A stretch of DNA of 14,674 bases, from NCBI GenBank assembly GCA_016932955.1, contig JAFGBV010000107.1:1-14674 (forward strand). Reading direction: 5' to 3'. Both the position numbers and the translations under genes were made by a program. Source of the stretch: Anaerolineales bacterium (lineage in GTDB: Bacteria; Chloroflexota; Anaerolineae; Anaerolineales; UBA4823). The notes beneath the pieces are model-generated. The model was given only the letters and a program-made list of their open reading frames with translations, did no database searches and was not told where the DNA came from. This document shows, in pieces, positions 6,877 through 14,674 of the stretch (positions within the stretch are counted from its first letter, which is position 1; every line of letters begins with the position of its first letter).

Positions 6877-8072
6877 AGCCATTGCCTCGCCCCATTTGCT
6901 CGTTCGCTCGCTCTCCAGCAAAATTTGCGCGCCTGGCATTCCTTCTGCTCGGTCTCGTCGTCAGCTTGCCGATTCTGCTGAAGATATCTGACCGGCTCAA
7001 GCCAAATGATTTTCTGCAATACTGGACCACCGCACGCTTGTTACTTCAAGGCGAAAACCCCTACAATTATGAAAAGGTCATTGCACTACAAACAAGCGAA
7101 GGGCTACTGACTAGTTATTCGCTACCGATGTACTACCCGCCCTGGACACTGTCCATTCTGCTCCCATTTGGCTTGCTGAGCTTCCACCAGGGACAGATAC
7201 TATGGTTGTTGCTCCAGGTTGGAATAGTGTTTTACTGCTCCAACAGTATCTGGCTACATTATGGATTCCATAAGAAACAATGGCTTGCATGCTTGATTGG
7301 TTTCACCTTCATGCCAACCTTTGCTTCTTTAGCGCTAACCGGGCAAATTTCACCGTTTTTATTACTCGGCGCAACCGGTTTCCTTATCTTTACCGACAGC
7401 CCCAAACACCGCTGGCTGGCTGGAGTGTTTGCTGGTTTGCTCGCGGTAAAACCACAAGCATATTACCTATTCTTCATCGCACTCTTATTCTGGGAGCTAA
7501 TAAATCGGCGCATAACCACACTGCTTGCTCTTACCTTCACCCTCTGCTTATCCACATTCGTCAGTATCGCTATCAATCCATCCATCCCCAGCGAATATCT
7601 GAGGATGGTGACCAGCCAGCCATTGAACACCTGGGCTACACCAACCATTGGCTACTATTTGCGGATTTTGTTTGCTCCTCAGGCATTCTGGCTCCAATTC
7701 ATTGGACCTGTCATTGGCGCAGGTTGGTTATTAGCTTATTGGAAGAATATCCGTCGGGAATGGAATTGGAGAAAAGCTTTGCCTGTGATATTCCTCGTCT
7801 CCGCCATTACCTCTGTTTATACCTTTACCTACGATCATATTGCATTGCTGATCCCTGTGCTGATTGCATTTCACGCAATGAGCCTAATCCAACAGAAATG
7901 GATCCAAATCAGCCTTATCGTATTTTATATTGCCATCAATCTGGGTTACTTTTTCCTACACCTGCGCCTGGATGATTCTTGGTTCTACTGGTACCCGCTG
8001 GCTTTGTTGGGATTCTACGTCGTGATCAATCGCCTGGATAAACCATCAGCCGTTTCAGCGCAAGAATATTAG
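6873..8072 (+). CDS. GT87 (DUF2029) family glycosyltransferase, 399 residues, copy 2
   Basis: This paralogue of the preceding gene has exactly the same length. The first helix (20-37) is followed by KPNDFLQYWTTARLL (43-57) with candidate catalytic D46. NPYN (62-65), YYPPWTLSILLPFGLL (87-102), TGQI (156-159), VKPQ (192-195) and YDHIALLIPV (320-329) follow. I place the start at the ATG at 6873, which overlaps the previous stop as ATGA and has AGGA 5 bases upstream. The frame stays open back to 6723, but that part lies inside the previous gene and would add 50 residues with no family match. The basic N-terminus (R6, R13, K17, R20) fits a cytoplasmic end before helix 1. The conserved sequence suggests the same donor type as copy 1; the acceptor could differ. 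Confidence 0.86.
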   Translation: MKPLPRPICSFARSPAKFARLAFLLLGLVVSLPILLKISDRLKPNDFLQYWTTARLLLQGENPYNYEKVIALQTSEGLLTSYSLPMYYPPWTLSILLPFGLLSFHQGQILWLLLQVGIVFYCSNSIWLHYGFHKKQWLACLIGFTFMPTFASLALTGQISPFLLLGATGFLIFTDSPKHRWLAGVFAGLLAVKPQAYYLFFIALLFWELINRRITTLLALTFTLCLSTFVSIAINPSIPSEYLRMVTSQPLNTWATPTIGYYLRILFAPQAFWLQFIGPVIGAGWLLAYWKNIRREWNWRKALPVIFLVSAITSVYTFTYDHIALLIPVLIAFHAMSLIQQKWIQISLIVFYIAINLGYFFLHLRLDDSWFYWYPLALLGFYVVINRLDKPSAVSAQEY

Positions 8073-8086
8073 GAATTTGCTGCACA

Positions 8087-9628
8087 ATGCACCCATCTAC
8101 ATCTCACTCAAAGCATAATCCATCTGCCAAACACCGCTTTGCCATACCAGCAACTGGAATCGATATCCTCTGGCCCTTGGTCATCCTCGTCGCTTTCTGT
8201 TTCTATGTCGCCCTGGTCCCACAGCCGCCCAACGATCTATGGTGGCACATCAAGGTCGGCGAATATATCTACACCCAACACACCATTCCAGAAACCAATA
8301 TATTTGCCTGGACTTTACCCCCCGAGCAGCCTTTCTTCTACGCTGCTTGGCTCGGCGAACTGCTTTTATACCTCCTCTATCGGGCTGGTGGGATCGAAAT
8401 GACTCTCTTTGTCCGCAACCTCCTGATAGTGGTGACGTTTGGGTTGTTGGCTTGGGAGGCTAAACGGCGTAGCATGAGTTGGCGGATTGCTGCATTCGTC
8501 CTCGCTTTAGCCGCCATCATCTCCATGACTGTGCCATTAGTGCGCACACAAATGTGGGCCTGGCTGCCCTTCGTCCTCTTTTTTATCCTGCTCAGTCGCT
8601 ACACCTGCCAGGAATTTCACGCTCATTGGCTCCTGCTGCTGCCTTTGTTGATGGTATTTTGGGTCAATGTTCACGGTACATTCATCATGGGGTTGGTTCT
8701 TGCCGGTTCCTTCCTTCTCGGGGAGGGGCTGCGTGCCCTGCTTCGCCTAGAAAGCGCCCTACCCTGGAGGAAAATTACCTGGTTGGGTGTAATCGTTGCT
8801 CTGGTAGCTGTTTGCACCTTAGCCAACCCGCGGACGATTGAGATCTTCGGCTATATTACGAATCTAATGTCCGACCAGCCCGTACAACAACTGGTCGATG
8901 AATGGAAATCGCCCACACCGCAGGGATTGGCAAATATCACTTTTTACATCAGTGTCCTGCTCTTGATCGTTGCTTTGGCCTATTCCCGCTATAAACCCAC
9001 TCCCACCGAAATGATCCTCTTGGTAGGCTTTCTCTGGCTTGCCTGGGATGGGCAGCGCTCGATGATATGGTATGCCTTAATCGCAATTCCCATCCTGGCT
9101 CAGGCGATCAGTCAATTGCCTTTTGCAATGCCCTCGTTTACCCCCCATCGAAAAATAACGAATACGATACTAGCGGCAATCCTGTTCGTTCCCTATATCT
9201 TCGTTCAGCCCTGGTTGGTGGAAGATTTCCCCTTACCAGAATCCTACTGGGAACAAATCTTGCGCGACTCTCCCCAGGGTCCTATGCTCGCTGCCGACAC
9301 GCCTGTTGCTGCAGTAGCATACCTGGAACAAAATCCCGGCGGGCATATTTTTAACGAGATGGGCTTTGGCTCCTACCTTATTTGGGCTCTCCCGGAACAG
9401 GGTGTATTTGTGGATACACGCATTGAGCTTTATCCCTATCAGCAGTGGATAGACTATATTCAGATCAGCCAGGGCATCCGTTATAATCAACTTTTAGAGC
9501 AGTACGGTGCGGATCGGGTGTTGCTCCACACCAATCTACAGGCTGGTTTGTCACAGGCCCTTGCGGAAGACCCAACTTGGACAATGGAATATGAAGATCG
9601 CTTCGCCCAGATTTGGTTTAAAAAGTAG
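8087..9628 (+). CDS. Uncharacterised GT-C-like membrane protein with ND(L/F)WWH motif, copy 1, 513 residues
   Basis: This is a polytopic protein with a GT-C-like layout but no family I can name with confidence. Helix 1 (about 27-44) leads to PPNDLWWHIKVGEYIY (47-62), placing D50 and H54 in the first outer loop where GT-C enzymes carry the catalytic acid. YAAWLGELL (85-93), WVNVHG (192-197), WLAWDGQRSMIWYAL (317-331) and about ten hydrophobic segments follow. The last 115 residues form a soluble domain with DTPVAAVAYL (404-413), NEMGFGSYLIWALP (423-436) and FVDTRIELYPYQQW (441-454). I have seen this layout in hypothetical proteins near glycosyltransferases; a sugar-transfer role is inference. 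It is the left member of a tandem duplicate with the next gene. The start is 14 bases after the previous stop, with AGGA rather far upstream. Confidence 0.7.
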   Translation: MHPSTSHSKHNPSAKHRFAIPATGIDILWPLVILVAFCFYVALVPQPPNDLWWHIKVGEYIYTQHTIPETNIFAWTLPPEQPFFYAAWLGELLLYLLYRAGGIEMTLFVRNLLIVVTFGLLAWEAKRRSMSWRIAAFVLALAAIISMTVPLVRTQMWAWLPFVLFFILLSRYTCQEFHAHWLLLLPLLMVFWVNVHGTFIMGLVLAGSFLLGEGLRALLRLESALPWRKITWLGVIVALVAVCTLANPRTIEIFGYITNLMSDQPVQQLVDEWKSPTPQGLANITFYISVLLLIVALAYSRYKPTPTEMILLVGFLWLAWDGQRSMIWYALIAIPILAQAISQLPFAMPSFTPHRKITNTILAAILFVPYIFVQPWLVEDFPLPESYWEQILRDSPQGPMLAADTPVAAVAYLEQNPGGHIFNEMGFGSYLIWALPEQGVFVDTRIELYPYQQWIDYIQISQGIRYNQLLEQYGADRVLLHTNLQAGLSQALAEDPTWTMEYEDRFAQIWFKK

Positions 9629-9675
9629 CAGTATCCTAATAACACCATAATCGTACCGCCCAATTCTCTATCATC

Positions 9676-11232
9676 ATGTCTCAAGAGACAGCCTCCCAAT
9701 ATCAAAATCATTCGGTAAAACGCTTGCAAGCGCCAGATGCCAGCATTCTATGGTTTGGCGTTATTCTTGCCACAATCTGCTTCCTGGTCGCTTTGATTCC
9801 CGCCCGGCCCAACGATTTCTGGTGGCATCTCAAGATCGGCGAAGTGATCTATGAGCAGCGATCTATCCCAACCACAAATCTGTTTGCCTGGACGCTCTCC
9901 GATACCACCCCCTTCCACTATGCCGCCTGGCTTGCTGAGTTACTCACCTACGTGCTTCACCGCGCCGGGGGGTTGGAACTAGTGGTGTTCGCTCGCAATA
10001 TTTTCTTTTTAGCAGCCCTCTGGCTGATCGGTTATGAAGCACGCCTGCGCAGTGGCTCATGGCGTTGGGCAGCCCTGGCAATATTGCTCATTTATGCCAT
10101 GGGCTTGAATAATCTCACCTTACGCCCTCAGAACTGGTCCTGGCTTCCATTTGCTGTATTCTGGGTGATTCTCAGCCGCTACACCGCCAACAAACTGCAC
10201 CCTGCTTGGCTGCTCATCCTTCCCCCTATTCTGGCATTTTGGACCAATGTCCATGGGAGCTTCGTCTTAGGTTTGGGTTTAATCTCGCTTGTCTTTCTTG
10301 GAGAAGCACTCCGGACCCTGCTCCGTATGCCCGGAGCGCGATCCTGGCAAGAACATGCCTGGTTAGCCTCCAGCGGAATGTTAGCGGGATTAGCAACCCT
10401 GCTTAACCCTCGCTTCATTGGCATCATACCTTATGTTATCAATTTAATGACCAACAGGTCAAGCCAGATGCTGATTGCCGAATGGCAATCGCCAACATTG
10501 GAGGGGATACCCAACACAATCTTCTTTGCCAGCATTCTGGCATGCCTAATCTCGATACCTTACTCTTTTCACCGCCTCACGCCAACTGAACTATTGCTCT
10601 TGGTTGCCTTCCTTTGGCTTGCATGGAGTGGACAACGTCACATTATCTGGTATGGTTTGGTATGTATGCCGATCCTAACCCAATTACTGAGCTATCTCCC
10701 GCTTCCCCAACCACGTCTGGCAACAACCCCATCCTGGCTCAATATCTTTTTATTTGCCATCTTGTTCATCCCCGTTGTTCTAGCGCAACCTTGGTTTGTC
10801 GAAGATCTACCTTTGCCAAAGACATACTGGGATCAAGTAATCCGCGACTCGCCAGAAGGGCCTCTGATCGCTGTAGATACACCTGTCGCCGCCATAGCTT
10901 ACCTGAGGCAGCACCCCGGCGGTAACCTGTTTCACGAAATGGGTTATGGATCGTACCTGATCTGGGCTTTACCAGCCCAGGGTGTATTCGTTGATCCCCG
11001 CATCGAGCTATATCCATACCAGCAGTGGGAAGACTATATCCAAATCAGCAATGCTGTAAACTACAATACCTTACTAACTGAATATGGCGCCAACCGTCTT
11101 CTCCTGGACCGCAACCTCCAGCCAGAGTTGGCTACCGCACTAACAATCGACCCCGCCTGGCAATTGGAGTATCGCGATGCCCATGCAGAAATTTGGATAA
11201 AAACAGCAGAACGAGAAGCGAGCCCCCCCTGA
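9676..11232 (+). CDS. Uncharacterised GT-C-like membrane protein with ND(L/F)WWH motif, copy 2, 518 residues
   Basis: This tandem paralogue of the preceding gene is collinear over the full length. It keeps RPNDFWWHLKIGEVIY (44-59; D47, H51), YAAWLAELL (82-90), NVHG (191-194), the LAWSGQRHIIWY segment and the whole C-terminal domain. By hand I count 80 identities in 112 positions in the C-terminal domain and 37 in 55 around the WWH motif, with the middle helices clearly less alike. The preserved sites imply that both copies are functional and share a core chemistry. The 47-base gap before it is the largest in the operon; I see no good Shine-Dalgarno in it and no clear promoter or terminator. 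Exact function unknown. Confidence 0.7.
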   Translation: MSQETASQYQNHSVKRLQAPDASILWFGVILATICFLVALIPARPNDFWWHLKIGEVIYEQRSIPTTNLFAWTLSDTTPFHYAAWLAELLTYVLHRAGGLELVVFARNIFFLAALWLIGYEARLRSGSWRWAALAILLIYAMGLNNLTLRPQNWSWLPFAVFWVILSRYTANKLHPAWLLILPPILAFWTNVHGSFVLGLGLISLVFLGEALRTLLRMPGARSWQEHAWLASSGMLAGLATLLNPRFIGIIPYVINLMTNRSSQMLIAEWQSPTLEGIPNTIFFASILACLISIPYSFHRLTPTELLLLVAFLWLAWSGQRHIIWYGLVCMPILTQLLSYLPLPQPRLATTPSWLNIFLFAILFIPVVLAQPWFVEDLPLPKTYWDQVIRDSPEGPLIAVDTPVAAIAYLRQHPGGNLFHEMGYGSYLIWALPAQGVFVDPRIELYPYQQWEDYIQISNAVNYNTLLTEYGANRLLLDRNLQPELATALTIDPAWQLEYRDAHAEIWIKTAEREASPP

Positions 11233-11239
11233 GAAATCC

Positions 11240-12478
11240 GTGTCCTCACAAGCTATTCCTTTCCTGAATGCGAAACGCCTGCGAGATTACCCTCGCCTGA
11301 TGTTGCTGACCACCTGGGCGATCCTTGCAGCGAATTTCCTTCTCCGCCAGGGATGGTTAGGGGGACTGGGACAGATCATCGGTAGCGATTTCATTACCCT
11401 GTACAGCGCTGGGATGATCTACCGTTTAAACCCAGCAGATCTTTATAATTTTGATGTCCAGCACCAGATGCAGCAAGCGCTGATCCACCCCACCACCCTT
11501 CCCGGCCTAAACCCCTTCATCAGCCCACCTTATGTTGCTTATGTCTACAGCCTGCTTACTTTATTACCCCTTCCTTGGGCATTTGCCCTTTGGTCAATAC
11601 TGAGCCTGCTCTGTATGATCCTGGCAATCCGCTGGATGTCGCAATTACTACCCAAAACGATTGGATTGAGTGCATCGCAGTTGCTCATCCTGGCAATCTC
11701 ATTTTTCCCCTTCACCGAAGGCTTTCAGGTGGGGCAAAACCATGCCCTAACATTGCTTCTTGTTGCGGGGATCCTGGTGTTGTCGCGGAAAGACAAATGG
11801 GCTGCAGCTGGAGGGCTTGCTGGTTTGCTGATCTACAAACCGCAGCTCGTCTTAGGTTTCCTGATTATCTGGCTGGTTTGGAGAAAGCTCACCGCACTCG
11901 TAGCCTTTGTAGCAGTTGTCGGGACCTGGGCAGGTTCATTTCTGCTTATCAATGGAATCGCGCCGTTTGAAGCTTATCTTGATTCCAATCAGGTAGTGAT
12001 GCTCCTGCCTTATGTTGAGGGCTTTCCCGGTTACCTCATCGTCACCTTATACGGTTTGCTTGCAACCACCCTCCCACAGAGCCTTGCCAGGTTTAGCCAG
12101 GTGGCATCACAAGGCGTTTTTGTCCTGGTCGGGATTTACCTGGCTTGGCTCGCCTCCCGCCTGCGCTCTCCAGGCCATCCCCTGCACGCGCCTCTGCTTG
12201 CTCTCGCAACCATTTACCCCATAGCCGCCTCCCCCTACGTGCAGCTCCATGATATGCTCTTGCTCATCCCCGTCTTCATACTTTGGTCGATGGTTAACCA
12301 CTCGCACATCGTTCTCCGCGCAGCTATCACCATTTACCTCGGCGCATTCTTCCTGCCGCTCGTAGCCGCCCTCACCGGTATTGCCTGGATGTCGCTGCTC
12401 AGCATCGGATTATTGATCATGGTCGCCATCTGGCTCCACAGAGAAACAAATCTCCAAACCCGGATTCTCAACCCATGA
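11240..12478 (+). CDS. GT87 (DUF2029) family glycosyltransferase, 412 residues, copy 3
   Basis: This GT87-type membrane enzyme belongs to a second subtype, together with the last gene of the window. It shows IIGSDFITLYSAGMIY (46-61, candidate catalytic D50), ISPPYVAYVYSLLTLLP (94-110), VGQNHAL (164-170), YKPQLVLG (199-206) and QLHDMLLLIPV (335-345). About ten hydrophobic segments are seen. The start is a GTG at 11240, 7 bases after the previous stop, with only a weak GAGA; the next in-frame ATG (11300) would remove the N-terminal basic segment. Its stop overlaps the next gene's ATG by 4 bases. The GQN and KPQ motifs are intact. Confidence 0.83.
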   Translation: MSSQAIPFLNAKRLRDYPRLMLLTTWAILAANFLLRQGWLGGLGQIIGSDFITLYSAGMIYRLNPADLYNFDVQHQMQQALIHPTTLPGLNPFISPPYVAYVYSLLTLLPLPWAFALWSILSLLCMILAIRWMSQLLPKTIGLSASQLLILAISFFPFTEGFQVGQNHALTLLLVAGILVLSRKDKWAAAGGLAGLLIYKPQLVLGFLIIWLVWRKLTALVAFVAVVGTWAGSFLLINGIAPFEAYLDSNQVVMLLPYVEGFPGYLIVTLYGLLATTLPQSLARFSQVASQGVFVLVGIYLAWLASRLRSPGHPLHAPLLALATIYPIAASPYVQLHDMLLLIPVFILWSMVNHSHIVLRAAITIYLGAFFLPLVAALTGIAWMSLLSIGLLIMVAIWLHRETNLQTRILNP

Positions 12479-13632
12479 ATAAGAAAGTATTCCTTGCCAT
12501 CATACTGCTGGGATTGATCATCGGAATTTTTCTCCCCTTTGCCGCGCCCGGGATGGGAGAAGCCGATTTTCTCTCCTACTGGTCTTCATCCAGGTTGCTC
12601 GTCACCGGTGAAGACCCTTACAATCAATTTGCCCTCTCCGCCTTGCAACAATCAACCCGCCCCGATCGCTTTGCAGAGCAAGGCCTGGTGATCAGCACCT
12701 GGAATCTTCCCTGGTTGATGTTGATTTTTGCTCCGCTTGGATTGCTCCCCTTCGACTTGGCAGTATCAGCCTGGATTTTCGTCAGCATAGCTCTTGTGGG
12801 ATTCTCGTTATCATTTGCCTGGGATGAAGCAACCAGCGAGTACGACGAGCGCGGCTTTCTGTTTATCCTAGCATTAGGTCTGGTCTATATCCATACCTTG
12901 GTGATGGTTGTCTTAGGTCAGATCACCTCTCTGGTACTTTTTGGTGTCCTGGGGAGTATATGGTTGATGCGCAAAAAGCATTATTGGCTAGCTGGGGCAT
13001 GCTTGCTGCTGACCACCGTTAAACCGCATCTTTCATTCTTCTTCCTGGCAATAGTATTCGTTTGGGCTGTACGAAATCGGCATTGGAAAATACTGCTTTC
13101 CCTCGCAGGGTTTGCCATGCTCTCTATGTTAGCCGTCTGGTTAATCTTCCCAGGGTGGTTGACCTCCTACATCAACCTTATGACTCATCTACCCTATCGG
13201 GAGATTGACACCAGCACATTGGGCAGTTTCTTGCTAGCAAGATTCAACATCCCTTATTTGCGATTTGTCGGCGTATTATTATTGCCATTGGCCTTTCCTT
13301 TGGCCCCACTGGCAGATCGTCATGGCTGGTTGACCGCCTCCAATCTTGCCTTACTGCTGACATTACCCCTTGCGCCTTATGGATTCGGAGTCGATCAAAT
13401 CCTGGTATTGCCTGCCTTTGTGCAAATCGCTGCCTGGATCAATAACCGCTCGCTGGCTGGTTGGGAAGCCTGGTTTGCAGGTGCCGTGCCCATTCTCATC
13501 AACGTTATCCTGGTCTTCATCATCCCCCGCAACACACCCAATCATGATCTTTTTTGGGTGCCTCTGACCGTTCTCCTGGTATTTATACTGGCCTGGAGCA
13601 GGGTCCGCGCCCAGGCAAAAGGCAGCCAATAA
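12475..13632 (+). CDS. GT87-like glycosyltransferase, 385 residues, copy 4 (KPH variant)
   Basis: This GT87-like membrane protein resembles copies 1 and 2 near its N-terminus. It has one helix (4-24), then GEADFLSYWSSSRLLVTGED (28-47, candidate catalytic D31), NLPWLMLIFAPLGLL (77-91), LGQITSLVLFG (147-157) and VKPHLSFFF (182-190). Where the four other GT87 copies here read KPQ, this one reads KPH. In the C-terminal part GVDQILVLP (305-313) replaces the usual H/Y-D segment. It is the shortest complete GT87 in the array and begins in an ATGA overlap with the previous gene, so the two are probably translationally coupled. Whether the KPH change alters activity is unknown; it may reflect a different substrate. 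Confidence 0.8.
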   Translation: MNKKVFLAIILLGLIIGIFLPFAAPGMGEADFLSYWSSSRLLVTGEDPYNQFALSALQQSTRPDRFAEQGLVISTWNLPWLMLIFAPLGLLPFDLAVSAWIFVSIALVGFSLSFAWDEATSEYDERGFLFILALGLVYIHTLVMVVLGQITSLVLFGVLGSIWLMRKKHYWLAGACLLLTTVKPHLSFFFLAIVFVWAVRNRHWKILLSLAGFAMLSMLAVWLIFPGWLTSYINLMTHLPYREIDTSTLGSFLLARFNIPYLRFVGVLLLPLAFPLAPLADRHGWLTASNLALLLTLPLAPYGFGVDQILVLPAFVQIAAWINNRSLAGWEAWFAGAVPILINVILVFIIPRNTPNHDLFWVPLTVLLVFILAWSRVRAQAKGSQ

Positions 13633-13637
13633 AACGC

Positions 13638-14674
13638 ATGAGTCAGCAACCTTCACCTCCAAATATCGAAACAAACACAAGCACGCCCTGGTGGATGCGC
13701 ATCCATCGCTTCCTTACTCCGCAAAGGTTATCCTATGCCTGGGTTGCCGGAGGCGGCTTGTGGCTCGCCTGGTTAGTAAGTGCAATCCTGGGGCCAGCCA
13801 ATGTGGACCTCGCTGACCAAGTAGTGGGCACGGATTATATCCAATTCTATGCCGCTGGCAAAACAGTCCTGGAAGGCGAAAGTGCTCGCTTATATGATTT
13901 TGCTTACCAAAGCGCCTTGGAGCAATCCATTGCCGGCCCGGAGTTGCTCGACTTTCATGCCTTTATCACACCTCCCTTCCTGGCCTGGTTGTTCGCACCG
14001 CTCTCCATGTTGCCTTACTTGTGGAGCTTTGCCCTCTGGACTGTGATCTCCTTAGCGGCGCTCGGCCTGAGTCTGCACTGGTTGAAGCCTGGGCGCTCCT
14101 GGCGGGCATTTCTCTGGTCACTTACCTGGTTCCCAGTCTTTGCTGCAATCACCTTTGGGCAGAACAGCCTGCTGAGCCTGGCAATTCTCAGCCTCGTCTT
14201 TGCCTTATGGCGGCGTAGCCGTCCTCTCATCGCCGGATTAATCCTTAGCCTGATCCTCTACAAGCCACAACTAGCCCTCGGTGTACTCCTGCTTTGGCTA
14301 TTGGAATGGCGCATCGAGTGGAAATCGCTTTTGGGTTTTACCTTCGGAGCCAGTATTCTAGCAGGGCTGAGCTTTGGATTGCTGCCTGAAGCATCTCAAG
14401 CCTACCTGGAATTCACCCGGCAGGTTCTGCCCCAAATGATCAACCAAGACCTCTTTCCCCTCTGGCATGCTCACGCCTTGCGCGGTTTCTGGCTCCTGCT
14501 CTTGCCTGGGCAGTTGCTCCTGGCAGAAATCCTCGCCATCCTCTTCTCAGTTTTGGGAATATTTGCCTTCCTGTGGTTCTGGCTCCGTAAGCGCGGCGAT
14601 GGCCCTCTGTTATTTGCGGCAGCGATCTGTCTTACAATATGGATTACCCCCCACGCCATGATCTACGATTGGGC
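13638..14674 (+). CDS. GT87 (DUF2029) family glycosyltransferase, copy 5, partial at the right edge
   Basis: The frame is open from the ATG at 13638 to the window end, giving at least 345 residues without a stop, so the gene is cut by the edge. After a polar N-terminus and one helix (about 34-52) it reads VVGTDYIQFYAAGKTV (62-77, candidate catalytic D66), ITPPFLAWLFAPLSMLP (110-126), FGQNSLLSLAIL (173-184), YKPQLALG (208-215) and PHAMIYDW near the edge (H339, D344). It pairs with copy 3 in motif style (GTDY/GSDF, GQN, FALWTVISL against FALWSILSL). It begins 5 bases after the previous stop with no clear Shine-Dalgarno, so coupling is likely. About 50-70 residues should be missing by comparison with the family. 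Confidence 0.83.
   Translation, partial: MSQQPSPPNIETNTSTPWWMRIHRFLTPQRLSYAWVAGGGLWLAWLVSAILGPANVDLADQVVGTDYIQFYAAGKTVLEGESARLYDFAYQSALEQSIAGPELLDFHAFITPPFLAWLFAPLSMLPYLWSFALWTVISLAALGLSLHWLKPGRSWRAFLWSLTWFPVFAAITFGQNSLLSLAILSLVFALWRRSRPLIAGLILSLILYKPQLALGVLLLWLLEWRIEWKSLLGFTFGASILAGLSFGLLPEASQAYLEFTRQVLPQMINQDLFPLWHAHALRGFWLLLLPGQLLLAEILAILFSVLGIFAFLWFWLRKRGDGPLLFAAAICLTIWITPHAMIYDW

Noticed and set aside
7280..7975. 231-codon open frame in a second plus frame
   Set aside because: It is a shadow of the GT87 gene 6873-8072, rich in His, Cys and Arg with no domain or start signal. The same holds for 2840-3409, 6009-6413 and 11575-11970.
9629..9675. Internal promoter or terminator in the largest operon gap
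   Set aside because: A CATAAT is present but no -35 at proper spacing, and there is no hairpin with a T run.
8087..11232. Direct repeat at the DNA level from a very recent duplication
   Set aside because: The two genes are similar as proteins but differ widely at the nucleotide level, so the duplication is old.
1..14674. CRISPR arrays, tRNA or rRNA genes, transposases
   Set aside because: No spaced short repeats, cloverleaf sequences, rRNA motifs or transposase frames were found by reading both strands.

Overview
The window reads as a bacterial chromosome segment of moderate GC. A Flp-type prepilin, a soluble DegS/NarL-type kinase and regulator pair, and a long run of polytopic GT-C glycosyltransferases (five of them GT87-like) would suit an Anaerolineae-like Chloroflexota bacterium. 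That assignment is inference from gene content only; nothing in the window is a phylogenetic marker.

Left part (1-2209, minus strand). A LuxR-family response regulator (1523-2209) and a membrane-free, coiled-coil histidine kinase (435-1499) form a two-gene operon behind a good sigma70-like promoter (2254-2282). Next comes a 50-residue Flp-type prepilin gene (170-322) with its own promoter (378-406) and a near-perfect Shine-Dalgarno. A perfect 32-bp palindrome with a T tail (116-147) is its terminator. Immediately past the T tail, from about 111 leftward, the minus strand looks like the 5' end of a group II intron. That is the position and orientation used by class C introns, which insert behind intrinsic terminators.

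Right part (2376-14674, plus strand). Ten tightly packed co-directional genes look like one long operon; gaps run from 4-nt overlaps to 47 nt. In order they are a GT39/ArnT-like GT-C protein, a PIG-V-like mannosyltransferase, a SAM methyltransferase, two GT87 paralogues, a tandem pair of uncharacterised GT-C-like proteins sharing an ND(L/F)WWH motif, and three more GT87 proteins, the last running off the window. Nine of the ten are integral membrane proteins.

GT-C enzymes use lipid-phosphate sugars on the outer face of the membrane, so the locus probably builds or decorates a surface glycan, glycolipid or glycoprotein, with the methyltransferase as a possible modifier. No polyprenol-phosphate sugar synthase, GT-A/GT-B enzyme, flippase or polymerase is visible, so donor synthesis must be encoded elsewhere. 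The two parts diverge from a 166-bp intergenic region (2210-2375). There are no tRNA or rRNA genes, CRISPR arrays or transposase genes.
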